Origin: Oceanomicrobium pacificus
Lineage (GTDB): Bacteria > Pseudomonadota > Alphaproteobacteria > Rhodobacterales > Rhodobacteraceae
Assembly: GCF_009833495.1 (NCBI RefSeq)
Contig: NZ_WUWG01000003.1
Coordinates: 496,001 to 560,000 of the forward strand
Reading direction: 5' to 3'
Length of the DNA stretch: 64,000 bases
Under the pieces are notes generated by a model. The model made no database searches. It saw only the letters and a program-made list of their open reading frames with translations, and had not been told where the DNA came from. Position numbers and translations under genes: made by a program. This document shows, one piece after another, positions 53,377 to 62,979 of this stretch. Each line of letters begins with the position of its first letter. Position 1 is the first letter of the stretch.

Positions 53377-54780
53377 ATGATCGACTTTTCCTCGCCGCTT
53401 CTGCTCAGCCTGTCGCTGGGACTGATCCTTCTCGCCTCCTTCGCGCTGTCGCCGCGCCGCGTCGGGGATGGCGGTTTTTACAGGGGCACGGATACAGGCG
53501 GGCAGGCCCCCGGCCTCTGGACGCTCGTGTTCAGTCAGGTCACGACGTGGATCTTCGCCCGCTCGCTGATGAATGCCGCAATCCTCGGCTATTTCTATGG
53601 GGTGGCTGGCACGCTGGCCTACACGGCCTATTACGGCAGCTTTCTGACCGGAATGGTGATCGTCGACCGGATCCGTGCCGGAGGCGGCGGGTCGGTACAG
53701 GACTGGCTGGTGGCGCGGTTCGGGCGCGCCGGCACGGCGTGTTACAACCTCGTCATCGCGCTGCGGCTCATGTCGGAGCTTTTCGCCAACTTGCTTGTCG
53801 TAGGCACCATCTTTCAGGCCGCCTATGGCGGGTCGGTGCTGGCCGGGCAGGTGGCGATCGTGCTCGTGGCGCTGGTCGGGCTCGGCTATGCGATGCTGGG
53901 CGGGCTGCGCGCGGCGCTGCGCACGGACGTGTTCCAGATGGTTTTCTTCCTGTTGGTCTTTGCCGTCGCCCTTGTCGCGCTCCTGACCTCCGACGGGTTC
54001 AGCCTTGGCGCGGCTCTCACGGCGCCCGGCGTGTCCGGCCCGCAGCCGGGCTGGATTCTGCTCGGCGTCGCGCTTCTGCAGGTCATCTCCTACCCGGCGC
54101 ATGACCCGGTGATGATGGATCGCGGCTTTCTGGCCGACCGCAGCGTCACCCGCCGGAGCTTCCTGCTGGCTTTCCTCATCTCGTCTCTCTGCATTTTTGC
54201 CTTCGGCCTCTTCGGCATCGAAGCGGGCCTGCGTGCAGTCGAGGGCGACACGATGCAAACCGTCTGGGCGCGCATGTTCGGGCCGGGGATCCTCTTCTGC
54301 CTCAATCTCTCGCTTCTCGTCTCGGCGCTGTCCACGCTCGATTCGGCACTGGCTTCGGCGGCGCGGCTGAGCACTGTGGAACTGGGGTTGGGCGCGCCCG
54401 TGGCCCGTTCGGGGCGAATCGCGATGGCGCTCTTCATGCTCGGCGGGCTTTTGTTCCTGCTGGCCGGAACGGATGATCTGTTCGCGGCCGTGGCCGTGTC
54501 CGGAACGGCGTCGATGTTCCTTGTGCCGGTTCTGGCCGTCGGGCTTCTGGCAGGGCGCGCGATCCCGCTCTGGTCCTTCCTTCTGGCATTTGCCGCGGCG
54601 ATGGCTGGTGCGGTCGCCTATTTCTTCCAGGCGAGCGATCTGGTGCAGGCGCTCTTCGGCTCCGGCCATAAATATGAGCGGCTCCTGTGGATCTGCCTCA
54701 GCGTGTTGATCGTCGGTTTTGCCGCCGTGTTTGCGGGCGCGGCGACGCGGCGCAGGGTTGCCGAACCGATCGGGCATTGA
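53377..54780 (+). CDS. sodium:solute symporter family protein
   Basis: The 467-residue protein has about 13 hydrophobic helices and the SSS (LeuT-like core) pattern, including FSQVTTWIFARSLMNAAILG, SVQDWLVARFGRAG and LLVSALSTLDSALASAARLS. The substrate is not predictable; SSS members carry sugars, amino acids, carboxylates or act as sensors. It stands alone between the SDR and the iron-type ATPase genes. Confidence 0.85.
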   Translation: MIDFSSPLLLSLSLGLILLASFALSPRRVGDGGFYRGTDTGGQAPGLWTLVFSQVTTWIFARSLMNAAILGYFYGVAGTLAYTAYYGSFLTGMVIVDRIRAGGGGSVQDWLVARFGRAGTACYNLVIALRLMSELFANLLVVGTIFQAAYGGSVLAGQVAIVLVALVGLGYAMLGGLRAALRTDVFQMVFFLLVFAVALVALLTSDGFSLGAALTAPGVSGPQPGWILLGVALLQVISYPAHDPVMMDRGFLADRSVTRRSFLLAFLISSLCIFAFGLFGIEAGLRAVEGDTMQTVWARMFGPGILFCLNLSLLVSALSTLDSALASAARLSTVELGLGAPVARSGRIAMALFMLGGLLFLLAGTDDLFAAVAVSGTASMFLVPVLAVGLLAGRAIPLWSFLLAFAAAMAGAVAYFFQASDLVQALFGSGHKYERLLWICLSVLIVGFAAVFAGAATRRRVAEPIGH

Positions 54781-54836
54781 TATTGGCGGGCAATTCCGAT
54801 TGTTTCCATCGGGTAAGCAAGGAAAGCGCGCGCCCC

Positions 54837-55973
54837 GTGCCCACCCAGACCGTGTCGAGCCAGAAACCGCAGCCCAGCCTCGAGCTGGACCATGTCAGCC
54901 GCGTCTATGACGGCCGGCCGGTGGTGCGCGACCTGTCGCTGCGGCTGGAGCCGGGACAGGTGACCTGTCTGCTCGGCCCGTCGGGCTGCGGCAAGTCCAC
55001 GACGCTGCGCATGGCGGCCGGCGTCGAGCGGCAGGATAGCGGCCGGGTCCTTTCGGAAGGGCGTGTCCTGTCCGACGATGCGATCCACCTCCCGCCCGAG
55101 CGGCGCGAGATCGGCCTGATGTTCCAGGATTTCGCGCTCTTTCCGCATCTGACCGTTGCCGACAATATCGGTTTCGGCCTGCGTGCCCTGTCGGGGCGCG
55201 AACGGGCGCGGCGGATCGGCGACCTGCTCGACCGGATCGGGTTGCCGGGCTTTGCCGACAGTTTCCCGCACCAGCTTTCAGGCGGCGAACAGCAGCGGGT
55301 GGCGCTCGCACGCGCGCTGGCACCGCAACCGCGCATCCTGCTGATGGACGAGCCGTTCTCGGGCCTCGACAACCGCCTGCGCGACGAGATCCGGGACGAA
55401 ACTCTCTCGCTCCTGAAGGAAGAGGGGACGACGGTCCTCCTTGTGACCCACGAGCCGGACGAGGCGATGCGCATGGCCGACCAGATCTGCCTGATGCGGC
55501 AGGGCCGGATCGTGCAGTCGGGCGCGCCCTACAATGTCTACAACACGCCGGTGGACCGGGACGCGGCGGCCTTCTTCTCCGATATCAATGTGGTGCGCGG
55601 CGTCAGCCGCAACGCGATCACCGAGACACCTTTCGGCCAGTTCCTCACACCGGGATTCGGGGAAGAGGAAAATGTCGAGATCATCATCCGTCCGCAGCAT
55701 CTGAAACTTGACTTCGACCGGTCCGGCAGCGGCCCGAACCCGACGCCGCAGGATGGCGCCCCGGCGCGCGGACTGGTGGAACGAGCGCGTTTCATGGGCC
55801 ATGAAAGTCTGGTCGAAATGCGCATGGAATATGACGGATCAATGCTAAAGGCGACGATTCCGGGCGTTTTCCTGCCGCAGGCGGGCACGCCGCTCTGGAT
55901 GTCGCTGCGCCGTGACCGTTGCTTCGTTTTCCCCGCCGGCACCCGCCGCGGCGCCACCGCACCGCAGAAATAG
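54837..55973 (+). CDS. ABC transporter ATP-binding protein of the ferric iron (FbpC) type
   Basis: The 378-residue ATPase has Walker A GPSGCGKST (47-55), Q-loop FQDFALFPHLT, signature LSGGEQQR (147-154) and Walker B RILLMDEPFSGLD (166-178). A C-terminal TOBE-type domain (about 250-378, with RPQHLKLDF) is typical of FbpC/PotA. The start is GTG 54837, with AAGGAAAG about 10 bases upstream. No permease or binding protein gene lies next to it. The only permease in the window with the matching architecture is at 7471-9168; the two may belong to one split Fe(III) importer. Confidence 0.88.
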   Translation: MPTQTVSSQKPQPSLELDHVSRVYDGRPVVRDLSLRLEPGQVTCLLGPSGCGKSTTLRMAAGVERQDSGRVLSEGRVLSDDAIHLPPERREIGLMFQDFALFPHLTVADNIGFGLRALSGRERARRIGDLLDRIGLPGFADSFPHQLSGGEQQRVALARALAPQPRILLMDEPFSGLDNRLRDEIRDETLSLLKEEGTTVLLVTHEPDEAMRMADQICLMRQGRIVQSGAPYNVYNTPVDRDAAAFFSDINVVRGVSRNAITETPFGQFLTPGFGEEENVEIIIRPQHLKLDFDRSGSGPNPTPQDGAPARGLVERARFMGHESLVEMRMEYDGSMLKATIPGVFLPQAGTPLWMSLRRDRCFVFPAGTRRGATAPQK

Positions 55974-55994
55974 TGTACTGCGACGCGATTGCAT

Positions 55995-56023
55995 TTGATC
56001 CTGCCTGCACGAATCCATAGATA
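55995..56023 (+). promoter_or_regulatory. candidate promoter of tatABC
   Basis: TTGATC (55995-56000) and TAGATA (56018-56023) are separated by 17 bases. The -35 matches at 4 of 6 positions and the -10 at 3 of 6. The region is relatively AT-rich, and a leader of about 55 bases follows to tatA. Confidence 0.4.
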
Positions 56024-56083
56024 TATGGCTCAGAATGAAATGCGGATCGGCTGTTCCGGTTCGCGCTGACTGGGAGCGAATGA

Positions 56084-56299
56084 ATGCTGAACAATATCGG
56101 TTTGCCGGGGATCCTGCTGATCGCGATCGTCGTGCTCGTCCTGTTCGGACGGGGCAAGATTTCGTCGCTGATGGGCGAGGTGGGCAAAGGCATCACCAGC
56201 TTCAAACGCGGCGTCGCGGAGGGCAAGGACGAGATCGAGTCCGCCGAAAAGGCCGCCGACGAGCCCGTGGATATCACGCCCGAGAAAGACAAGGCCTGA
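56084..56299 (+). CDS. tatA: twin-arginine translocase subunit TatA
   Basis: TatA forms the pore of the Tat export system for folded proteins. The 71-residue protein has one transmembrane helix (5-20), an amphipathic helix ([20 protein letters not shown]) and an acidic tail, all typical. GGGAG precedes the ATG by 8 bases; a second ATG at 56080 is in another frame. It is 35 bases from tatB. Confidence 0.95.
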   Translation: MLNNIGLPGILLIAIVVLVLFGRGKISSLMGEVGKGITSFKRGVAEGKDEIESAEKAADEPVDITPEKDKA

Positions 56300-56334
56300 G
56301 TCCGGGCTGACCGGACGGGTCGGAGCAAAGCCGG

Positions 56335-56913
56335 ATGTTTGATATTGGCTGGATGGAGTTGATCCTGATCGGCGTGGTTGCGCTGATCGTGGTCGGACCG
56401 AAGGATTTGCCGGGCATGTTCCGCACGGTGGGTCAGTTTGTCGGCAAGGCCCGCTCCATGGCGCGGGATTTCCAACGCGCGATGGAGGAAGCGGCCGACG
56501 ATAGCGGTCTGAAGGAGGCGACGCGCGGGCTCGACGCGATCAACGAGCTCAACAAGCCGCTGTCGCCGAAATCCATGGCCACCGACTATGCCAAGAGTTT
56601 CGTGACGGCCGACACGGCGCCCGGCGGCACAGGTGCTGCCAAGCCGGGCACGGATGCGTCCAATCCGGCCGAGGCCGGCGCGGCCGACATTCCGGTGCCC
56701 GAACCGAAACCGGCCGTCCCGCCAAAGAAGAAAGCCGCTGCCGCGAAACCTGCGACCAAGGCGAAAGCGCCGGCCAAGCCGAAGGCTGCAACCAAGCCGA
56801 AAGCGGCGACGAAGCCGAAAATCGCCGCGAAATCAGGCGCTAAGGCCAAACCGGCGCCGAAAGCGAAAGCCGGCGCGGCGACCAAAGCCAAGACATCCGG
56901 GGACAAGGGCTGA
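56335..56913 (+). CDS. tatB: twin-arginine translocase subunit TatB
   Basis: TatB forms the substrate-binding complex with TatC. The N-terminus [20 protein letters not shown] with [14 protein letters not shown] is characteristic of TatB. The 192-residue protein has a long C-terminal tail (about 115-192) made almost entirely of Lys, Ala and Pro (repeats of KPKAATKPK type). It overlaps tatC by one base. Confidence 0.95.
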   Translation: MFDIGWMELILIGVVALIVVGPKDLPGMFRTVGQFVGKARSMARDFQRAMEEAADDSGLKEATRGLDAINELNKPLSPKSMATDYAKSFVTADTAPGGTGAAKPGTDASNPAEAGAADIPVPEPKPAVPPKKKAAAAKPATKAKAPAKPKAATKPKAATKPKIAAKSGAKAKPAPKAKAGAATKAKTSGDKG

Positions 56914-57767
56914 TGAGCGACGAGATCGACGACAGCAGCGCGCCGCTCATCGAACATCTGGCGGAGCTTCGGACCCGCCTGATCCATTCCGCGGTCGCTT
57001 TCATCATCGCCATGGTGCTTTGCTTCACCGTCGCGGGGCGCATTTTCGACTTTCTTGCCCAGCCGATTCTGGAACTGCTGCGTGCGAACGGCCAGTCGGA
57101 AGACCTGATCTATACCGGGTTGCAGCAAGGCTTCATGGTCCATATCCGCATCTCGCTGTTCGGCGGGTTCGTGCTGGCCTTCCCCTACATCGCCTATCAA
57201 CTCTGGCGGTTCGTGGCACCGGGCCTCTACCGGCAGGAAAAGAATGCGTTCCTGCCGTTCCTGATCGCCTCTCCGGTGCTGTTCACGCTCGGCGCTGCGT
57301 TTGCCTTTTATATCGTATTGCCATTGGCTTACGATTTCTTCCTCGGATTCCAGCAGAACTCTGACGGGGCCGACCTGATCGACGCTGTGGGGATCACCTA
57401 TCTCGGTACGATCAACGAATATCTCGGCCTGACGATGAAGTTCATCCTCGCGTTCGGCCTGTGTTTCCAACTGCCCGTCCTGCTGACGCTGATGGGCAAG
57501 GCGGGGCTCGTCTCGGCCGAGGGGCTCGGCAATATGCGCAAATATGCGGTGGTCGCGATCCTCGTGCTGGCCGCCATCGTCACCCCGCCCGATGTGATCA
57601 CCCAGATCATCCTCTTCGTTGTGGTCTATGCGCTCTATGAACTGTCGATCCAGCTGGTCCGGATGGTCGAGCGCAAACGCGAGGCCGAACTGCGGGCGCA
57701 GGGCCTGTACGATGAGGATGAGGAAGAGGCGGACGCGCCGGATGTGGCCGCGGACGGATCCAAATAA
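56913..57767 (+). CDS. tatC: twin-arginine translocase subunit TatC
   Basis: TatC recognises the twin-arginine signal peptide. The 284-residue protein has six helices, beginning SSAPLIEHLAELRTRLIHS (about 7-25) and containing FPYIAYQLWRFVAPGLYRQE and ILAAIVTPPDVITQIILFVV-type blocks. The TatC-family length is usual; a roughly 25-residue acidic tail (YDEDEEEADAPD) is extra. It follows tatB with a one-base overlap and precedes the DUF815 gene by 2 bases. Confidence 0.96.
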   Translation: MSDEIDDSSAPLIEHLAELRTRLIHSAVAFIIAMVLCFTVAGRIFDFLAQPILELLRANGQSEDLIYTGLQQGFMVHIRISLFGGFVLAFPYIAYQLWRFVAPGLYRQEKNAFLPFLIASPVLFTLGAAFAFYIVLPLAYDFFLGFQQNSDGADLIDAVGITYLGTINEYLGLTMKFILAFGLCFQLPVLLTLMGKAGLVSAEGLGNMRKYAVVAILVLAAIVTPPDVITQIILFVVVYALYELSIQLVRMVERKREAELRAQGLYDEDEEEADAPDVAADGSK

Positions 57768-57769
57768 GC

Positions 57770-58621
57770 ATGGACCACGCCGCTCTGACCCGCATCGCCG
57801 AGGCGCTGGAGCGCCTGTCGCCGCCGCCGATGGGCACGCCCGACCTGACCGGCGCCGATGCCTTTGTCTGGCATGCGTCGCCTGACCGGCTGACGCCGGT
57901 GCCGCAGGTGAACCGCGTGGCGCTGGACCTGCTCGTCGGCATCGACCGGTCCCGCGATACGCTTCTGGCCAACACGCGCCAGTTCGCGCAAGGGCAGGCT
58001 GCCAACAATGTGCTCCTGTGGGGCGCACGCGGGATGGGGAAATCCTCGCTCGTGAAAGCCGCCCATGCCGCCGCGCTGGCAGATGCGCCGGGACGGTTGA
58101 AGCTTGTCGAAATCCAGCGCGAGGACCTGCCGAGCCTCGGTCGCCTCATGGCGGTCCTGCGATCGGCGGATGCGCGGTTCATCCTCTTTTGCGACGACCT
58201 CTCCTTCGACCATGATGACAGCCATTACAAGTCGCTGAAGGCGCTGCTTGACGGCGGGATCGAGGGCCGGCCCGACAATGTGATCTTCTATGCCACCTCG
58301 AACCGCCGCCACCTGATGCCGCGCGACATGATCGAGAACGAGCGCAGTTCGGCCATCACCCCGTCCGAGGCGACCGAAGAAAAGGTCTCGCTTTCGGACC
58401 GGTTCGGTCTCTGGCTCGGGTTCCATCCCTGCAATCAGGACGAGTATCTCGCCATGATCCGCGGCTATTGCGAGCGGGTGGGGATCGAGATCGACGAGGA
58501 TACGCTCTGGGCGGAAGCGATCGAATGGCAGCAGACGCGCGGCGCGCGTTCGGGGCGTGTGGCCTGGCAGTATGTGACCGATCTGGCGGGACGTCGTGGC
58601 GTGCAACTCGATGTTAGCTGA
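57770..58621 (+). CDS. DUF815 family AAA+ ATPase
   Basis: The 283-residue protein is a P-loop ATPase with Walker A GARGMGKSS (85-93) and Walker B FILFCDDLSFD (near 143-153). Sensor-like motifs, including NVIFYATSNRRHLMPRD (near 172), follow; this sequence pattern matches DUF815, an AAA+ family of unknown function common in proteobacteria. The gene starts 2 bases after tatC, so it is probably co-transcribed with tatABC. A role in export is only an inference from position. Confidence 0.9.
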   Translation: MDHAALTRIAEALERLSPPPMGTPDLTGADAFVWHASPDRLTPVPQVNRVALDLLVGIDRSRDTLLANTRQFAQGQAANNVLLWGARGMGKSSLVKAAHAAALADAPGRLKLVEIQREDLPSLGRLMAVLRSADARFILFCDDLSFDHDDSHYKSLKALLDGGIEGRPDNVIFYATSNRRHLMPRDMIENERSSAITPSEATEEKVSLSDRFGLWLGFHPCNQDEYLAMIRGYCERVGIEIDEDTLWAEAIEWQQTRGARSGRVAWQYVTDLAGRRGVQLDVS

Positions 58622-58650
58622 TTACGGCAAACATCTGACCTGAAACGAAA

Positions 58651-58674
58651 ACGGCCCGCCTTCCGGCGGGCCGT
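58651..58674. terminator. strong bidirectional terminator after the DUF815 gene
   Basis: ACGGCCCGCC-TTCC-GGCGGGCCGT is a perfect 10-bp stem with a 4-base loop. TCGTTTTTCC follows on the plus strand and TTTCGTTT on the minus strand. It separates the tat/DUF815 genes from the converging nlpD-like gene. Confidence 0.9.
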
Positions 58675-58698
58675 TCGTTTTTCCGGGATCCGGACGCG

Positions 58699-59850
58699 TC
58701 AGCGGAAATAGGGCGCCGGGTCGACCGCTTCCGTGCCGCGGCGCACCTCGAAATGCAGCCGCGGCTTGTCGCTCGCGGCCACTGTCGCGATCTGCTGGCC
58801 CCGGGCGACCTTGGTGCCCTTGGACACGCTCACATTGTCGACGCGCCCGTAGACCGTCAGGATATTGTCCTTGTGCCGGATCAGCACAATGGTCCCGAGA
58901 CCCGAGAGCGACGGAGAAATGAGCGCGACCTCGCCGGCCTCTGCGGCCTTCACCGGTTCGCCCGCCTTGGCGCCGAATTCCACGCCCTCGGACTTGGCCG
59001 TATAGCCCTCGACCACATTTCCGCTGACCGGTTTGGCGAATTTCGACGAACTGGCCGCCTGCTGGGTCGGGGCGGGTGTGGGTTTCGGCTCCGGCTTGGG
59101 CTTGGCGCTTTCCGGCACCGGCACATCGGCGGGCAGGGGTGCGGTTGCACTCGGCGGCGGGGGCAGGGGCGTGCCGCCGCCGGACCCGGGCTGGGTCACG
59201 GTGGCCGGCGCGGCGGCGGCGGTGGTCCGCGTGCCGGATTCGGGCACCGGGATCAGGAGTTCCCGGCCCGGCCGCACGGCAAGATCGGGGCCGAGCCCGT
59301 TCCAGGAGGCCAGAGCGGTGACCGACACATTGTAAAGCCGCGCGATGCTGTAGGCGGTTTCCCCCGGCTCGACGCGGTGACGGATCGGCTCGATCGCGCC
59401 CTCGGGGCCGGAGCCGTTGTTGAACGGGTTCGTCCCCGGCGCGGCCGACGCGCTGTCGATGGCCGCCGTGGCGATCTCGGGCGACCAGGCGGTGCTTGTG
59501 CCGGCCACCGTGCCGCCCACATTGCGCGGCAGCACCAGAAGCTCGCCCGCAAGCGGGCTGTAGGTTTCGGGCAATCCGTTGTGGCGGGCCAGTTCGGTCG
59601 GGCTGAGGCCCACACGCTGCGCCATGCTGGAGACCGTGTCACCGGACCGGGCCACCATGACCTGATAGGTCGGATAGGTGATGACGCCGCGGCTGTCGGC
59701 CGGCGGCCGTTCGGCCGAAGCGGGCGCGGAAGTGCCGCCATACTGGCGCCCGCCCAGCGTGATTCCCTCGTCGGTACATGCGCTCAAAGTCAACAGGGCC
59801 GCGGTGGCGATCAGGCCCACGCGGCTGGTCACGATCTCAGTGAAGGTCAT
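58699..59850 (-). CDS. nlpD: NlpD-like lipoprotein with two LysM domains and a degenerate M23 domain
   Basis: The 383-residue protein has a lipoprotein signal with lipobox LSAC (C25). Two LysM peptidoglycan-binding domains (about 62-108 and 157-202) and a proline-rich linker follow, then a C-terminal LytM/M23 domain (about 280-380, ending LHFEVRRGTEAVDPAPYFR). Zn ligands are incomplete: the HFE histidine remains, but EGVEFG and YGRVDN replace the other ligand motifs. As in E. coli NlpD it is therefore likely an activator of a cell-wall amidase in division, not a peptidase. It is the last gene of a serS-surE-pcm-nlpD cluster. Confidence 0.88.
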   Translation of the reverse strand: MTFTEIVTSRVGLIATAALLTLSACTDEGITLGGRQYGGTSAPASAERPPADSRGVITYPTYQVMVARSGDTVSSMAQRVGLSPTELARHNGLPETYSPLAGELLVLPRNVGGTVAGTSTAWSPEIATAAIDSASAAPGTNPFNNGSGPEGAIEPIRHRVEPGETAYSIARLYNVSVTALASWNGLGPDLAVRPGRELLIPVPESGTRTTAAAAPATVTQPGSGGGTPLPPPPSATAPLPADVPVPESAKPKPEPKPTPAPTQQAASSSKFAKPVSGNVVEGYTAKSEGVEFGAKAGEPVKAAEAGEVALISPSLSGLGTIVLIRHKDNILTVYGRVDNVSVSKGTKVARGQQIATVAASDKPRLHFEVRRGTEAVDPAPYFR

Positions 59851-59895
59851 GTTGCGCCTCTGTTACTGCTCTGCCCCTGTTGCCGGGGCTTGGTG

Positions 59896-60567
59896 TCAAA
59901 CGTCCTCGGCCAGTCCCTCGACAAGCGGCACGAACCGGACGTCTCCTAGGTCTTTATACTCCAAACCGGACTCGGTTTTCACCACTTTAATCAATTGCTG
60001 CACGGTATCCGACTGTCCGACCGGCAGAACCATGATCCCGCCGACCCGCAATTGCGCCAGCAGATTGGCTGGCGGATCCTCCGCCGCGGCTGTCAGGATG
60101 ATGCGGTCGAACGGTGCCTGTTCGGGCAGGCCGCGCGATCCGTCCCGCGCGATCACGGTCACATTGACGAGGCCGAGCCGCTCCAGAAGTTTCGTCGCGG
60201 ACCGCGCCAGCGGCTTGTGGCGCTCGAGCGAATAGACGCGCCGTGCGAGCGGCGACAGGATCGCGGCCTGATAGCCCGATCCGGTCCCGACCTCGAGCAC
60301 CTTGCAACGTTTGGTCACATCGAGCGCCTGGGTCATCAGACCGACCACCGAAGGCTGGCTGATGGTCTGACCGCAGGCGATCGGCAGGGGGGTATTTTCG
60401 TAGGCGCGGGCGCGGAACAGTCCTTCGAGGAACTGTTCGCGCGGCGTGCGTTCCAACGCGTTCAGCACGGCCGTATCGGTCACGCCGCAGCGGCGCAGTT
60501 CGAAGACGAATTGCATGCGCTGTTCGTCCAGCGCCGGATCATCGGAATGCGGGTCGGCCATCATCAC
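59896..60567 (-). CDS. pcm: protein-L-isoaspartate O-methyltransferase
   Basis: Pcm repairs damaged aspartyl residues with S-adenosylmethionine. The 223-residue protein has the SAM-binding motif [13 protein letters not shown] (around residue 92) and [20 protein letters not shown], as in the family. Three consecutive ATG codons are present at the start; 60567 is used. It lies 5 bases after surE and upstream of the nlpD-like gene, a frequently conserved trio. Confidence 0.93.
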   Translation of the reverse strand: MMMADPHSDDPALDEQRMQFVFELRRCGVTDTAVLNALERTPREQFLEGLFRARAYENTPLPIACGQTISQPSVVGLMTQALDVTKRCKVLEVGTGSGYQAAILSPLARRVYSLERHKPLARSATKLLERLGLVNVTVIARDGSRGLPEQAPFDRIILTAAAEDPPANLLAQLRVGGIMVLPVGQSDTVQQLIKVVKTESGLEYKDLGDVRFVPLVEGLAEDV

Positions 60568-60572
60568 GAAGA

Positions 60573-61358
60573 CTAGCCGATCGCGTCCGCAACCGCATCC
60601 ATCAAATCATGGGCGGTCAGATCGGCGCGCAGCGGTGTGATCGAAATCTCTCCGTCGAGATTGGCGCCCACATCGGTGCCGGGGCCGGGATGGTCGTCCT
60701 GCCGCGATCCGGTGACCCAGAGGTAGCGCCGGCCGTTTGGCGCGAGGAACCCGTCCATGCCGAAGCCCGCGGCCGGCCGCTTGCCCTGCCGGGTGGCGCT
60801 GGTGCCGGTGACATCGGCGGCGCCTACAGGCGGGAAGTTGACGTTGTAGAACGTGTGATAGGGGTCCGAAGGCCAGATGCCGGCCTTCCAGATCCGTGCG
60901 ACCGTGTCCGCGCCATACACGCGCGCGGCCTCGAACGGGTCATCGAGGGCCGCCGTGCCGGGGCCCATGAACTGCGACAGGGCGATCGAGGGCACACCGT
61001 GCAGCGCCCCTTCCATGGCGCCGCCGATCGTGCCCGAATAAAGCACATTCTCGCCGGCATTGTTGCCCCGGTTCACACCCGACAGGATCAGGTCGGGTCG
61101 CGCATCCTCCATCACGTCATGGAGCGCGGCGAGCACGCAATCGGCGGGCGATCCGTCGATGGTGAAGCGCCGGTCGGACAGTTTCTGCAACTGCACCGGC
61201 TTGGTGTAGGAGATGCAATGCGCGACGCCCGATTGCTCAAACGCCGGCGCGACCGTCCAGATATCAGCGTCCGGACCGCCAAATTTGCGGGCGATCTCCT
61301 CGGCCACGGTCAGGCCGGGTGCCGAGATGCCGTCATCATTGGTGATCAGAATGCGCAT
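60573..61358 (-). CDS. surE: 5'/3'-nucleotidase SurE
   Basis: SurE is a metal-dependent phosphatase acting on nucleoside monophosphates. The 261-residue protein starts [16 protein letters not shown] with the metal ligands D8 and D9. A second motif, [18 protein letters not shown], follows around residue 96. It is followed after 5 bases by pcm. The length fits the family. Confidence 0.95.
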   Translation of the reverse strand: MRILITNDDGISAPGLTVAEEIARKFGGPDADIWTVAPAFEQSGVAHCISYTKPVQLQKLSDRRFTIDGSPADCVLAALHDVMEDARPDLILSGVNRGNNAGENVLYSGTIGGAMEGALHGVPSIALSQFMGPGTAALDDPFEAARVYGADTVARIWKAGIWPSDPYHTFYNVNFPPVGAADVTGTSATRQGKRPAAGFGMDGFLAPNGRRYLWVTGSRQDDHPGPGTDVGANLDGEISITPLRADLTAHDLMDAVADAIG

Positions 61359-61382
61359 CTGCCGAACCCCTTCTGCCGTCCT

Positions 61383-61411
61383 TGCCTGCCTTCCGACTGT
61401 TTAGGCAGGCA
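61383..61411 (-). other. inverted repeat between serS and surE
   Basis: TGCCTGCC and GGCAGGCA pair perfectly over 8 bp with a 13-base loop in the 100-base gap. No T-run follows on the minus strand; a processing or attenuation element is possible. Confidence 0.35.
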
Positions 61412-61458
61412 CGGGCAGCAGGTCCAGAGCCAATGGCCGGTCCTGCTGCCGCAAGGGA

Positions 61459-62754
61459 TCACTCGGCGAGGGTGCCGTCGGCCGTGATGCGGCGCTTGCC
61501 GCCCAGATAGGGGTGCAGAACCTCGGGCAGGTCCACGCTGCCATCGGCCTGCTGGCCGTTCTCGAGCACCGCGATCAGGCAGCGCCCGACGGCAAGGCCC
61601 GATCCGTTCAGCGTATGGACGAATTCCGGTTTCGCCTCCGCTTCGGGGCGGAAGCGGGCATTCATCCGCCGCGCCTGGAAATCCCCGCAATAGGAGCAGG
61701 AGGAAATCTCCCGATAGGTGTTCTGTCCGGGCAGCCAGACCTCGATATCGTGGGTCCGTCGTGCACCGAAACCCATGTCGCCGGTGCACAGCGCCACGGT
61801 GCGGTAGGGCAGGCCGAGCTTTTCGAGAATACCCTCGGCGCAGCGCGTCATGCGCTCCAGTTCCGCAAGCCCTGCATCGGGGCGGGTGACCGACACCATC
61901 TCTACCTTTTCGAACTGGTGCTGGCGCAGCATGCCGGACGTGTCACGCCCCGCACTGCCGGCCTCGGAGCGGAAACACTGGCTGTGGGCGACATAGCGGC
62001 GCGGCAGATAGTCATTGTCGATGATATGGCCGGCCACGAGGTTGGTGAGCGACACTTCGGATGTCGGGATCAGCCACCAGCCATTGGTGGTCTGGTAGCT
62101 GTCCTCGGCAAATTTCGGCAACTGGCCGGTGCCGAGCATGGCCTCCTCGCGCACGAGAACGGGTGTCCAGACCTCGGTCAGACCGTTCTCTTCGACATGC
62201 GTGTCGATCATGAATTGCGCGAGCGCTCGGTGCAGGCGCACGACCGCGCCCGAGAGCACGACAAAACGCGAGCCCGACAGTTTGGCCGCCGCCTCGAAAT
62301 CCATCCCGTCCTGCGTGGCGGGCAATTGGTAATGTTCCTGCGGTGCAAAATTGAAGCTGCGCGGCTCGCCCCAGCGGCGGATTTCGACATTGTCCTCTTC
62401 GTCGGCCCCGTCCGGCACATCGTCGAGCGGCAGGTTCGGGATTGTCATCAGAAGATCGGTGAGCTTCTGGTCCTCGGCCTTGGCTTCTTCCTCCAGCCGC
62501 GCGATCTCGGCCTTCTTCTCGGTCACGAGCGCCCGCAGCCGTTCAAATTCGGCCTCGTCGCCGCGGGCTTTGGCCGCGCCCACCTGCTTGGAGGCCGCAT
62601 TGCGGTCTGCCAGTGCCTGTTCCGCCGCCGTGATCCGGGACCGGCGGGACGCGTCGATTTCGAGGATGCGGGACGCGACCGGCGCCTCTCCCCGGCGCGC
62701 AAGCGCGGCGTCGAACCCATCGGGATTGTCTCGGATCAGTCGGATATCATGCAT
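61459..62754 (-). CDS. serS: serine--tRNA ligase
   Basis: SerS charges tRNA-Ser and tRNA-Sec. The 431-residue class II synthetase starts [20 protein letters not shown] with the long N-terminal coiled coil (about 30-110). Catalytic motifs 2 and 3 are present around residues 262-275 ([15 protein letters not shown]) and 380-400 ([19 protein letters not shown]). It is the first gene of the minus-strand cluster serS-surE-pcm-nlpD and is divergent from yajC. Confidence 0.96.
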   Translation of the reverse strand: MHDIRLIRDNPDGFDAALARRGEAPVASRILEIDASRRSRITAAEQALADRNAASKQVGAAKARGDEAEFERLRALVTEKKAEIARLEEEAKAEDQKLTDLLMTIPNLPLDDVPDGADEEDNVEIRRWGEPRSFNFAPQEHYQLPATQDGMDFEAAAKLSGSRFVVLSGAVVRLHRALAQFMIDTHVEENGLTEVWTPVLVREEAMLGTGQLPKFAEDSYQTTNGWWLIPTSEVSLTNLVAGHIIDNDYLPRRYVAHSQCFRSEAGSAGRDTSGMLRQHQFEKVEMVSVTRPDAGLAELERMTRCAEGILEKLGLPYRTVALCTGDMGFGARRTHDIEVWLPGQNTYREISSCSYCGDFQARRMNARFRPEAEAKPEFVHTLNGSGLAVGRCLIAVLENGQQADGSVDLPEVLHPYLGGKRRITADGTLAE

Positions 62755-62898
62755 GGCTTACCCCATTTGCGTGAAAGCGCCGTGCTTATGCCAAAGCCGC
62801 GCGCATGTGGAAAGCCGTTTGTTGCGATGCCACCGCCCGTGTGCCGGGCGTGACAGTTGTGCCGCGCGTGCGGCCCCGCATCATTCGTCCGGTTCACC

Positions 62899-62927
62899 TT
62901 GCATTGGATATGCGCCGCCGCTAGTGT
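62899..62927 (+). promoter_or_regulatory. candidate promoter of yajC-secD
   Basis: TTGCAT (62899-62904) and TAGTGT (62922-62927) are separated by 17 bases. Both hexamers are weak (3 of 6). The leader to yajC would be about 46 bases. It is the best candidate in the 225-base serS-yajC gap, which otherwise holds no recognised feature. Confidence 0.3.
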
Positions 62928-62979
62928 CCGCCGCGAAGAAAAACGGGTCGAAGACGGCCCTGAACCCAAGGATAACTGC

